64,000 bases of DNA from Chloroflexota bacterium (lineage in GTDB: Bacteria; Chloroflexota; Anaerolineae; Anaerolineales; Anaerolineaceae): NCBI GenBank assembly GCA_016887485.1, contig CP069394.1, positions 1,798,001-1,862,000 of the forward strand. The letters run 5' to 3'. Of the stretch, positions 7,907 to 15,991 are shown piece after piece (positions within the stretch are counted from its first letter, which is position 1; each line of letters starts with the position of its first letter). The translations under genes were made by a program, and so were the position numbers. The notes below the pieces were generated by a model. That model had not been told where the DNA came from. It did no database searches and saw only the letters and a program-made list of their open reading frames with translations.

Positions 7907-9883
7907 TCATTCTGTTGTTTGCGGAATATACTCCGGTAGTAGGTATAAAATAAGATGTCTTTCACCATCTGACTCAAAATACCACTCATCTTTGAGTGAA
8001 TATGAACCATCCTCCACAATTTCAGGTGATGAGGCATCCAGCACAATGATACCGCATGGCTCAAAATCCGGGGATTCCAGGCTAGCAGTAACATTATCAA
8101 CCGCATAATGTTCAAGGCGATATTCTGATGCATCAGGTGTCAGAGTAGCCCAAAATAAATATTCAGGTACATTTTTACCCAAAACCATACCATATTCACG
8201 GCAGCCTGAGGTATACATCTCATAGGTCATTTCTAGGATTGCACCCTCATATGCCTGATGGTTTGCAAACAGAAGCCCTTTGCGGGACATCGTCCAAATG
8301 CTATTTCGGTTGGATTCTGACCAGGAGAATGAGCGGGAATGATTGTTTAGTAAGGGATTAATCAACCAGGCCAAAAGCGCCGCACAAACCAACCACCCCA
8401 TCCAACGGGGAAGGCACCTACTAAAAATATATCCAACTGCTGGGGCAAAAAGAACATAATATGGGATAAAATACCGTGTTCCCCAGACTTGCCAGCGAAA
8501 TATCGCTGAGAAGATCACCATACCCAAAAAAGCTGCTATACAAAGATACAAAACCTTTCGGTCTTTTGAACAGTTTTTCTTTTTGAACAAAGAAATTAGC
8601 AAAACTAAAACCACAAAACAAGTTACTAAAAAGTGAATAGGATTTGCAGCAACCTCTTCTCGGGTAGGTACAATAAAAAACTCACCTGGTCCATTGGTGA
8701 TCGTCTGGTCAAACACACTTATACCCATCATATTATGAATCGTTGTCAGCGCTTTCATCATAATCTCATTTACAAAACCGATAGAGATCATTTGAGTCAC
8801 AATATTTCGGGAAAGGTTAGATATAACAACATCCAAACCAAATCGTTGATTGAGTGTGAAATCCGCTGCCGATGAATTTAAGGGATCACCAAATGCATTA
8901 AAGTTCCTCAGCCATTGGCCCGCATTAAGACTACCAACCGCCAAAATACCTATCCCAATGAATACTAAAATATCTTTCCAATTTTTCTTCTTAATAAATA
9001 TGATCAAAAGCCAAATCAGTACCGGTAGAACGAAAAATGGAAAATTCCCTTTGGTAAGTAAACCCAACCCAACAGCAATACTTAAGGAAATCTTATCCCA
9101 GACTCCTAGATTCTCATGAGTTGCTTTAATAATGTAATATGCGACCGCAGAAAAGATGAAAGCCAAAACAAGGTCATTTTTCGCACCGGATGCCTGAAGA
9201 ACTACTATAGGCATGGTCAAAATGAATATTGCTGAAATCCACTGACCGTTCTTTTTCGCTCCAAATTGACCAGCGGCCGCACTGACTGCTACCAATGCTA
9301 AGACAAGGCTCTGCCATTGGTTATAAAAAGACATCACATCATTTCCCGTTAGGAGGTAAAAATTCAGCTGGATCATCTCACTAAAAGGCGGCATCCAGAG
9401 CTGCCAGGTGATGGATGTTGGGAAATAATCAAGTGTACGATTTTGGATCCAATGCATGACCCGGCTCATGTGATAGGTAAAGACATCATGAATTGTCGGT
9501 GGAGAAAGGATACCTGTAATGAATAGTATTATCAGAATGATAATAATCAGAACCAGACTAATCCATCCAAAGATTTTTTTAGGCAAACGAATTGAGTTTA
9601 TTATCTGATACCAACCAAAAGCAAATCTTCCTGTTTTCCAAAGAAAGATCAACAAGACAAGTATCGTTAACGCCCAAAAAACAATGACGCCTAAACTTGT
9701 AATCTCGGAAATAAGGCTCAGAATCTCAGTTCCGATGACAAGCCAAGCTGACCATATTAGCGCAGATCTAATTAACGATTCTTGCCAAATAAAATCTGAA
9801 GGTTCTTCAGAAGTCTGAATGGATGCACTATATATCCAGAATAGCAATATACCAATTACTGGAAGTAATGAAAGAACAAGCAT
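7907..9883 (-). CDS. very large GT-C-like polytopic membrane protein
   Basis: A 658-residue protein with about 12-14 hydrophobic segments and a soluble C-terminal tail rich in beta-strand residues. The first extracytoplasmic loop carries PPTIHDVFTYHMSR, with an acidic residue where GT-C enzymes keep their catalytic aspartate, followed by long aromatic loops. It probably transfers sugars from a polyprenyl-phosphate donor, like its neighbours at 5114 and 13358. AAGGGG precedes the ATG. It is strongly AT-rich relative to the flanking SDR and cytidylyltransferase genes, a sign of separate origin. It could instead be a glycan polymerase of the Wzy type; the long first-loop/aspartate pattern makes GT-C more likely. 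Confidence 0.65.
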   Translation of the reverse strand: MLVLSLLPVIGILLFWIYSASIQTSEEPSDFIWQESLIRSALIWSAWLVIGTEILSLISEITSLGVIVFWALTILVLLIFLWKTGRFAFGWYQIINSIRLPKKIFGWISLVLIIIILIILFITGILSPPTIHDVFTYHMSRVMHWIQNRTLDYFPTSITWQLWMPPFSEMIQLNFYLLTGNDVMSFYNQWQSLVLALVAVSAAAGQFGAKKNGQWISAIFILTMPIVVLQASGAKNDLVLAFIFSAVAYYIIKATHENLGVWDKISLSIAVGLGLLTKGNFPFFVLPVLIWLLIIFIKKKNWKDILVFIGIGILAVGSLNAGQWLRNFNAFGDPLNSSAADFTLNQRFGLDVVISNLSRNIVTQMISIGFVNEIMMKALTTIHNMMGISVFDQTITNGPGEFFIVPTREEVAANPIHFLVTCFVVLVLLISLFKKKNCSKDRKVLYLCIAAFLGMVIFSAIFRWQVWGTRYFIPYYVLFAPAVGYIFSRCLPRWMGWLVCAALLAWLINPLLNNHSRSFSWSESNRNSIWTMSRKGLLFANHQAYEGAILEMTYEMYTSGCREYGMVLGKNVPEYLFWATLTPDASEYRLEHYAVDNVTASLESPDFEPCGIIVLDASSPEIVEDGSYSLKDEWYFESDGERHLILYLLPEYIPQTTE

Positions 9884-9902
9884 CTTAGCCCCTTATTTCT
9901 AT

Positions 9903-10724
9903 TTATTCCTTAAACAGACTTTCATACTCAACTTTATTTAAGACGGTCAACTTCCCGCCCACAGTGGCGTCCAGGACCTGTCGTCCATCCGCCTCATAAG
10001 CAGCCTTCGCCATCCGGTAAGCCCTTTCTGAGCCTTCAAGGTCGGGTAGCTGCCAGCGAAAACCCTTTCCGAAGTATTTACCGGAGAAGTGGTTCGGGTC
10101 ATCCCCTTCAGAGGTCACCGTCGTATTCGCGGGACCTTTGGTCACGAAATTATGATCCACCCCAATCAGTATTGCCTCAGAAAAGCCCATAAAATAGGCC
10201 AACTGCAGGCAGACATAGGTCACGGTAAAACCTTCAAACATCCGCCCAGTCGCGTCACCACTGAAATCTTCGGGCAGGGTGTAATCCGTATCCAGGAACA
10301 TCATCTCCGGCCCCGCCTCAAAGAATTTCCGGGCGCGCCAGGTGACGAATTTGGGCAGGTCCAGTGCAGAAATATCCGCATGACACTGTTCCAGCACCAG
10401 ATCATTTACCGAAACCAAACAGGAAGTCTTGAAATCATACTCATCAAAAGCCAGGTAAATGCGGTTCATCCCAAAGGTGAATTCCCCGGCCAGCTTAGTC
10501 AGGTCGGTATTGCGCAGGCTGGGGCCGTTACCCACAATGAAGCAGCGCTGACCGGCATATTTGTTCCGATACTCCTCCAGGCGGGCCTTATTATGCATCC
10601 ACGCCGGTGAAAAGATCTTCGCCATCAAGTGCCGGTCACGGTTATACCAGGACCAATAACGGTCCGACCCGAACCGCCAGAGCGATTCGGGCAGGGCTTT
10701 TTTAAGAGTTGATTTCACGGACAT
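9903..10724 (-). CDS. DUF115 (MptE-like / Maf-type) domain protein, candidate nonulosonate transferase
   Basis: A 273-residue soluble protein. From about residue 60 it has the DUF115 nucleotide-binding signature: CFIVGNGPSLRNTDL, then NRIYLAFDEYDF, and later ILIGVDHNF. The DUF115 domain is found in the motility accessory factors (Maf) that attach pseudaminic or legionaminic acid to flagellin, and it is distantly like sialyltransferases. Here it lies four bases after an SDR gene and in the same direction as a hydroxyacid dehydrogenase and a CMP-sugar synthetase. I infer that it may transfer the CMP-activated sugar made by those genes. The family also includes an archaeal pterin kinase, so the reaction is not certain. 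No flagellar genes are in the window, so a surface glycan acceptor is more likely. Confidence 0.7.
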   Translation of the reverse strand: MSVKSTLKKALPESLWRFGSDRYWSWYNRDRHLMAKIFSPAWMHNKARLEEYRNKYAGQRCFIVGNGPSLRNTDLTKLAGEFTFGMNRIYLAFDEYDFKTSCLVSVNDLVLEQCHADISALDLPKFVTWRARKFFEAGPEMMFLDTDYTLPEDFSGDATGRMFEGFTVTYVCLQLAYFMGFSEAILIGVDHNFVTKGPANTTVTSEGDDPNHFSGKYFGKGFRWQLPDLEGSERAYRMAKAAYEADGRQVLDATVGGKLTVLNKVEYESLFKE

Positions 10725-10728
10725 CAGA

Positions 10729-11496
10729 TTACTCTGTGCTCAGCCGGGCAGTCGCGCCGCCATCGGCGATCAATGCCTGACCGGTGATGAAGGAGGACTG
10801 GTTATTATCAGCCAGGAAGTAAATCACGCTCCCGATCTCCTCCGGCAGGCCAACCCGTCCATTGACGGTCTTGGCAGCAAGGTTATCCAACCGCTCCTGC
10901 ATATCACCATGGCCGACATGCCCGCGGTTGAGGCCGGCCCGCAGCATGGGGGTATCCACTGCACCGGGCAGGATCGCATTCACACGGATATTCGCGGGTG
11001 CAAATTCAATCGCCATCGCTCGGGTCAGTGCCAGGAGACCGCCCTTGCTGGCGGCATACGCAGCGATATTTGCGGAGGTTGCCACGGCATGGACGGAAGA
11101 GGTGTTCACAATCGCGCCGCCCCCCTCAGCCTTCAATAAAGGATAGGCCAGTTTGGCACCAAGGAAAGCTGAACGTAGATTGGAAGCTATGGTCATATCC
11201 CATTCTTCCGCAGTCGTCTCAATCAGAGGCTTGGCGATCTGAACAGCGGCGTTATTTACCACGGCATCCAGGGTGTCCGTTTCAGCCTTGACCTGATCAT
11301 AAATCCCTTCGATCTGTTCAGGCAGGGAAATATCAGCCTGAATATAAACGCCATCCGCCGGAAATTCATCATATTTAGGCTCCCGGTCCACACCGAAAAC
11401 CCGCCAACCATGATCCGCAAAGACTTTAACGGTCGCACGGCCAATGCCACCTGCCGCACCGGTAATGAGCATTATCCTGGTCTCTTTTTCAGTCAT
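10729..11496 (-). CDS. short-chain dehydrogenase/reductase
   Basis: A 255-residue classical SDR. It has the TGAAGGIG cofactor loop near residue 12, the acidic residue in FGVDRE that favours NAD, the NNAAV motif, the catalytic Ser in VNTSSVHA, and the Tyr/Lys pair in YAASKGG, ending with the GQALIADGG signature. Length and motifs are normal. It lies between the DUF115 gene and a D-2-hydroxyacid dehydrogenase, next to a CMP-sugar synthetase. It is therefore likely to modify a sugar precursor, in the manner of PtmA-type oxidoreductases in legionaminic acid loci, rather than a fatty acid. The substrate is unknown. Confidence 0.85.
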   Translation of the reverse strand: MTEKETRIMLITGAAGGIGRATVKVFADHGWRVFGVDREPKYDEFPADGVYIQADISLPEQIEGIYDQVKAETDTLDAVVNNAAVQIAKPLIETTAEEWDMTIASNLRSAFLGAKLAYPLLKAEGGGAIVNTSSVHAVATSANIAAYAASKGGLLALTRAMAIEFAPANIRVNAILPGAVDTPMLRAGLNRGHVGHGDMQERLDNLAAKTVNGRVGLPEEIGSVIYFLADNNQSSFITGQALIADGGATARLSTE

Positions 11497-11559
11497 AAGT
11501 GATTATCCTTCCATTTCTAGGGTGTTGAAATCTCGAATATTAACTGAAGGTTCCTGGGG

Positions 11560-12537
11560 TCAGCCGCCGTATTCCGCTTTCAATGCCGCTAACCGATCCG
11601 TCGGGATCTCCAAACCAATGAGCAAATTCTTGATCGTGTTCCAGTGTACCCGTTCCCAAAAGCGGGGGCTTGAATTCGTGTTGTGGGGTGAAAGGAGCAC
11701 ATTATTCATCTTCAATAAGGGGCTGTTTGCGGGCAGTGGTTCATCCTCAAAGACATCCATCCCTGCACCGCCCAACTTACCCTCTTGTAATGCCTTCACC
11801 AACGCAGGCTGGTCAATGATCGGACCGCGAGCGGTATTGATCAAAATTGCGCCCGGTTTGACCCAACTCAGGGTCTCAGCATTGATCAAATGCTGGCTGG
11901 TGGGGTTCAAAGAACAGTTGATGCTGATGAAATCTGAACGTGAAAGCAAATCCTGCAGGCTGGTCATCTCCACACCGTTTTCCAGCAGGAAATCCGGGGC
12001 GACATCCACAATGTCATTCCCGAGCAGTTCCATGCCGAAGCCGCGGGCTCGCCGCAGTACGGCTTGACCAACATTGCCGACCCCAACTACACCAAGGGTG
12101 CATTCGCTGAGGGTCTTACCGTTGATCTTCTGCCACTCACTGGCTTTCATAGCATCATCCAGCCAGGGGATGTTGCGTGCAAAGGAAAGCATATATCCCA
12201 GCACACTCTCCGAAACCGGTACGGTGAAAGCGTTGGGGGTATTGCCCACCATCACGCCAAAATCAGCCGCAGCCGCCTGGTCAATCGAATCGATGCCGGT
12301 GCCCCATTTGGAGATCACCCGCAGCCGAGGCTGGCAGGCTTCAATCACCCGGCGGGTATAGCGGTCATCACCGCAAATCGTGCCGTCAAAATCGCCGGCA
12401 TAAGCCAGGATCTCTTCTTCCGAGAGGCGCTCATGCACTTCCGGGACGATCAGGTTCAGGTCAAAGGCTTTCAAAACCGGCAGCAGCCGGTCCAATTCCG
12501 GTAACATATAGGGGGCGGATACTAATATATCTTTCAT
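11560..12537 (-). CDS. D-isomer specific 2-hydroxyacid dehydrogenase (phosphoglycerate dehydrogenase-like)
   Basis: A 325-residue NAD-dependent dehydrogenase. The Rossmann motif GVVGVGNVGQAV lies near residue 145. The catalytic triad is visible as Arg in NTARGPI, Glu in GMDVFEDEP and His in LSPHNTN. The ATG at 12537 is preferred over the in-frame TTG one codon earlier because GGAG lies seven bases upstream. Its place between a cytidylyltransferase and an SDR is unusual. Here it may reduce or oxidise a 2-keto or 2-hydroxy acid sugar intermediate rather than serve serine synthesis; a nonulosonic acid is itself a 2-keto acid. That role is inference from context only. Confidence 0.82.
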   Translation of the reverse strand: MKDILVSAPYMLPELDRLLPVLKAFDLNLIVPEVHERLSEEEILAYAGDFDGTICGDDRYTRRVIEACQPRLRVISKWGTGIDSIDQAAAADFGVMVGNTPNAFTVPVSESVLGYMLSFARNIPWLDDAMKASEWQKINGKTLSECTLGVVGVGNVGQAVLRRARGFGMELLGNDIVDVAPDFLLENGVEMTSLQDLLSRSDFISINCSLNPTSQHLINAETLSWVKPGAILINTARGPIIDQPALVKALQEGKLGGAGMDVFEDEPLPANSPLLKMNNVLLSPHNTNSSPRFWERVHWNTIKNLLIGLEIPTDRLAALKAEYGG

Positions 12538-12570
12538 CAATCGACTCCAAGTTCAATCTCAGGTTGAGGG

Positions 12571-13248
12571 TCAGTCAACACCGTGGATCTGCTTGTAAAT
12601 GGTTTCCGCCACGGTGAAATCCAATTCCTCGTCAATGTCCCAGGCTTCATTGGCCGGGATTTCAAACATCATGGGGCGTTCTCCCAGCCGGTTTCCCCGC
12701 GAGATCAAGATCTGGAGCGGGAAAATATAGATGCAGGAATTTTCCTCATAGATCGGCGGGAGGTCCTGCGTGCGCAGGAGAACGTTTGGGTCATGGTTAA
12801 GGGGCAGGCCGTTCTGGTCATAGAGCCGGGTCTGCAACCTGGTGACTCCAAAGAGGGAATCATGCTCAGGGTAATTCTCAAAGAAGGTCTTCACAGCCCT
12901 GGCCACCGTTTCAGAGGTCAGCAGAGGGTTGGTCGTGTGGGTTTGCAAATAGAATTCCGCTTCCACTTCTGCCGTGTCGTGAAGCAGGATGTCATTCATC
13001 GGTATGGTGCCTGCCCGAAGCTCATCAGGACGGCGCAATCTGGTCACGGTGGGGAAATCCTGCTGCAAGCCCTCCAGAATCAGGTCACTGTCCGTATCGA
13101 CAACGATCCGGTCAATGGCCTCCACTGCCAAAAGGGTATTCAGGATATGGTGATAGAGGGGTTTGCCCGCCAGCGGCCGGTAATTCTTCCCGGGGACCCT
13201 CTCAGAATGGTGCCGCATGGGTACCAGTGCAGTTAGTTTTTTTGTCAT
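12571..13248 (-). CDS. acylneuraminate cytidylyltransferase-like (CMP-nonulosonate synthetase)
   Basis: A 225-residue GT-A-like nucleotidyltransferase. It has the P-loop-like LVPMRHHSERVPGKN at the N-terminus, which differs from the usual PARGGSK but keeps the Arg and Lys of the CTP site. It also has VDTDSD, the QTHTTNPLLT region and a DIDEELDF metal-binding end motif. It should activate a 2-keto sugar acid with CTP. I chose the ATG at 13248, not the upstream codon at 13281, because the family starts at this Met and GAGAG precedes it. It is first in a minus-strand run with the hydroxyacid dehydrogenase, SDR and DUF115 genes, and a TATAAT lies at 13289-13294. It is one of three such enzymes in the window. 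Confidence 0.8.
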   Translation of the reverse strand: MTKKLTALVPMRHHSERVPGKNYRPLAGKPLYHHILNTLLAVEAIDRIVVDTDSDLILEGLQQDFPTVTRLRRPDELRAGTIPMNDILLHDTAEVEAEFYLQTHTTNPLLTSETVARAVKTFFENYPEHDSLFGVTRLQTRLYDQNGLPLNHDPNVLLRTQDLPPIYEENSCIYIFPLQILISRGNRLGERPMMFEIPANEAWDIDEELDFTVAETIYKQIHGVD

Positions 13249-13288
13249 AAAATACTCTCGGCTACCTTTTTTCTCTGCCAAGTGATAT

Positions 13289-13294
13289 ATTATA
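13289..13294 (-). promoter_or_regulatory. -10 box in the divergent gap
   Basis: TATAAT on the minus strand, 41 bases before the cytidylyltransferase start, lies in the gap shared with the divergent membrane protein gene at 13358. TTGGTG 19 bases further up is a possible -35. Confidence 0.35.
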
Positions 13295-13357
13295 AACTAC
13301 AATAATCGCAATACACCAACAAGCGTATTATACTGGAAACGCCAATGGGAGGACACC

Positions 13358-14992
13358 ATGGCAAAAAATAAAAATAGGCAAGCCTTGCTTGTTGCAATAC
13401 CTTTTGTTCTCGCAATTCTAATTATGCTGCCACGTTTATTGTCTCCACAGTTTGGGCTGTTAGATGATGCTACAACCTTGCAACAAGCCCGAAATTTCCT
13501 CGGCGGGGATTTCAGTATGAGCCACGACTTTCAAGCAGGGCGTTTTCGTCCCATATACTGGCTTTATTACACAATAATCTATTTTTTCGCGGGTTACCAC
13601 TCTTTCTGGTATTTCATAAGTAACTTAGTTATCTTATTTATCCTTCTGGTCGAAATCCGGCTACTCCTGAAGCGTTCAGGTGCTGCGGAATGGCAAATAC
13701 TGCTGACTAGTTGCATCTTTCTTTTTTCAATGCCCATCATTGGGAATTTTTATACCCTTTCTAAAGGTGAGCCATTACAACTAACACTCATAATTAGCGC
13801 TATTCTCGTCCTAACCCCCAAATTTGTACACGAAGAGAAGTTACCATGGGCCAAAGGCATATTCGCCGCATCCCTGCTCCTACTAGCTATCATGGTGAAA
13901 GAGACAGCAATTGTCATGCTTCCTTTGATTGTATTCTGGGCGCTTTACGTCACATATTTTAGGAAAAACAAAAACCTCAAATTGTACCGGAAGAATTATT
14001 GGATGTTGGTAGGTTCAGTAACCATTGCAGTGCTGGCTTATTTTGGCTTAAGACAATCCATTCAAAGCACCGGTTTATTAGAAGGTACATATACTGACCG
14101 TTACCTGATAGATCTTGGAGAAACTCTAAATAAACTACTCCGGTGGGTAACACAATACGCGTATTATTTTCATTACACCATGCCCATCACTTTATTCTGG
14201 GTTTGGTTTGTTATCAAGAAGATTTCCATTAACCAAAACCAGAAATTCATGCTTTTTCGTTGGGCTACTTGGTGGTTTTTTTGGTTTGTAGTTTTCATTC
14301 CCTGGACATATGCAGAAAGTTATTATCTCCTACCTTTCGCCTTTGGGGGAGCCATGCTGATCGGTCTCACTGCGCCAGTCTTTCTTAATACGCTTAAAAG
14401 GTCAAAAGCTTCAGGCCGGACAGTTCCACTTATTTTAGGCATTCTGGCAAGCCTCCTGTTCCTTTTGACACTCCCTAATTATCGAACTGAAGCAAAAATG
14501 CAATTAGCATTTGACCAAGCAAATAATGAAATGTTAACTTACCTCACCGAAACAGCTCCCGAAAATTCCACCGTTCTGATGAACCTGCGAACAAGTAATG
14601 AATATTCCGAAAAGTTTGATATATATTTAAAGGAGCATTATCAGAGAACAGATATTAGCTTTGGAGTACTTGATAGCACCCAAATGGAAACTGTGAACAC
14701 CCAATCCTGTGTTATCGCTCTCATGCCTTATATTGAAAACCAACCTACCCTCACCGTCCGTGCCGGGATTGAGGAAACCTACCAAGATAGGTGGAATGAG
14801 ACTTTCCTTATGACAACTGAGGAAAACCGCCAACAGCTAAGTGTTTTTGAAGAATCATTCCGCTTATCTAATATTAACTTACCTATCATTCTTTGCAACT
14901 TCGGGTTAGATGCTGGCTTCTGTCAAAACCCTGATCCTCTCTTTGATTATCGAGCATTCACTTATGGGTGGGAGATTTCCAAAATTCAATGA
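13358..14992 (+). CDS. GT-C-like polytopic membrane protein
   Basis: A 544-residue protein with about 11 hydrophobic segments in the first 370 residues and a soluble tail of about 150 residues. The first outer loop has FGLLDDATTLQQA, with paired aspartates where GT-C enzymes keep their catalytic acid. GGGAGG precedes the ATG. It overlaps the following GtrB-like gene by ATGA, so the two are coupled. That pairing fits a module in which GtrB makes a polyprenyl-phosphate sugar and the membrane protein transfers it to a glycan. The two genes are the only plus-strand, AT-rich pair inside a long minus-strand cluster, so they look inserted. Confidence 0.7.
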   Translation: MAKNKNRQALLVAIPFVLAILIMLPRLLSPQFGLLDDATTLQQARNFLGGDFSMSHDFQAGRFRPIYWLYYTIIYFFAGYHSFWYFISNLVILFILLVEIRLLLKRSGAAEWQILLTSCIFLFSMPIIGNFYTLSKGEPLQLTLIISAILVLTPKFVHEEKLPWAKGIFAASLLLLAIMVKETAIVMLPLIVFWALYVTYFRKNKNLKLYRKNYWMLVGSVTIAVLAYFGLRQSIQSTGLLEGTYTDRYLIDLGETLNKLLRWVTQYAYYFHYTMPITLFWVWFVIKKISINQNQKFMLFRWATWWFFWFVVFIPWTYAESYYLLPFAFGGAMLIGLTAPVFLNTLKRSKASGRTVPLILGILASLLFLLTLPNYRTEAKMQLAFDQANNEMLTYLTETAPENSTVLMNLRTSNEYSEKFDIYLKEHYQRTDISFGVLDSTQMETVNTQSCVIALMPYIENQPTLTVRAGIEETYQDRWNETFLMTTEENRQQLSVFEESFRLSNINLPIILCNFGLDAGFCQNPDPLFDYRAFTYGWEISKIQ

Positions 14993-15951
14993 ACATTCAC
15001 ACTACTTCGAGAATTTCAATTGTTGTTCCCATATTTAATGAAGCTGAAATATTGGAACAATTTCATCACAACCTAAGATCTGTCCTCAATGAATTGCCGA
15101 ACCCGGCAAATATTTATTATATTGATGATGGCTCAACAGATTCCACGCCAGAGATTCTTTATGACCTAGCTCAGAAGGATGAACTAATTCGGGTGATAAC
15201 GCTAAGCCGAAACTTTGGACACCAAGCCGCGCTATCTTGTGGCATCGAATCTGCTGATGGTGATGCCATCATCACCATGGATGGCGATGGACAGAACCCA
15301 CCCGAGCTCATTCCTGAAATGGTGAAATTTTTTCAGGCCGGCTATGATATTGTCATCTGCCAAAGAAAACAAACTCAAAATCAATCCTTGTTCAAACGAT
15401 TGACCTCGCAGAGATTTTATAAACTCATCAATACGATTGGTGATCAAAAAACAATTCCAAACGCTGCAGACTTTCGTTTGCTCTCAAAACGGGCTGCCCA
15501 GGCGCTGATATCCATGCCAGAATACCACCGGTTCCTGCGGGGAATGATCGGATGGATCGGTTTCAAGTCAACTATTCTGCAATTTGATCCCCCACCTAGA
15601 ATTGGTGGTCAATCTAAATACACCGTTAAGAAGATGCTAAACCTCGCAAACGACGCTATCTTTTCATTCTCTTTATTTCCACTTAAATTGGGATTATTCA
15701 CTGGCGGTCTTTTTTATTTTCTCGCACTGATTGAAATTTTGTATATCCTGTTTTTATGGATATCTGGCAATACCAGCCAACTCGAACCAGGCTGGAGTTC
15801 TTTGATGTTCATGATCCTCATTGTTGGAGGAACCCTAACAACTGTCATCAGCTTTATTGGAATCTATATCGGATATATTTTTCAAGAAGTAAAAAACCGC
15901 CCAGTATATATTATTAAAGAAAAGAATATTCCACCTTCCGATGAGGATTAA
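14989..15951 (+). CDS. GtrB/DPM1-like polyprenyl-phosphate glycosyltransferase
   Basis: A 320-residue GT2 enzyme that should move a sugar (glucose or similar) from a nucleotide donor to undecaprenyl phosphate on the cytoplasmic face. Motifs are ISIVVPIFNEAE, IDDGSTDST, the SRNFGHQAALSCGIE helix and TMDGDGQNPPELI, all typical of the GtrB/ArnC group. Two membrane segments lie in the last 90 residues (from LGLFTGGLFYFLAL and from LMFMILIVGGTL), as in GtrB. The start at 14989 overlaps the upstream stop in an ATGA. Together with the 13358 gene it forms a two-gene modification module. Confidence 0.88.
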   Translation: MNIHTTSRISIVVPIFNEAEILEQFHHNLRSVLNELPNPANIYYIDDGSTDSTPEILYDLAQKDELIRVITLSRNFGHQAALSCGIESADGDAIITMDGDGQNPPELIPEMVKFFQAGYDIVICQRKQTQNQSLFKRLTSQRFYKLINTIGDQKTIPNAADFRLLSKRAAQALISMPEYHRFLRGMIGWIGFKSTILQFDPPPRIGGQSKYTVKKMLNLANDAIFSFSLFPLKLGLFTGGLFYFLALIEILYILFLWISGNTSQLEPGWSSLMFMILIVGGTLTTVISFIGIYIGYIFQEVKNRPVYIIKEKNIPPSDED

Positions 15952-15991
15952 TCTACTCTGTAGGTAGGCTATTATTTACAGAATTAAAATA

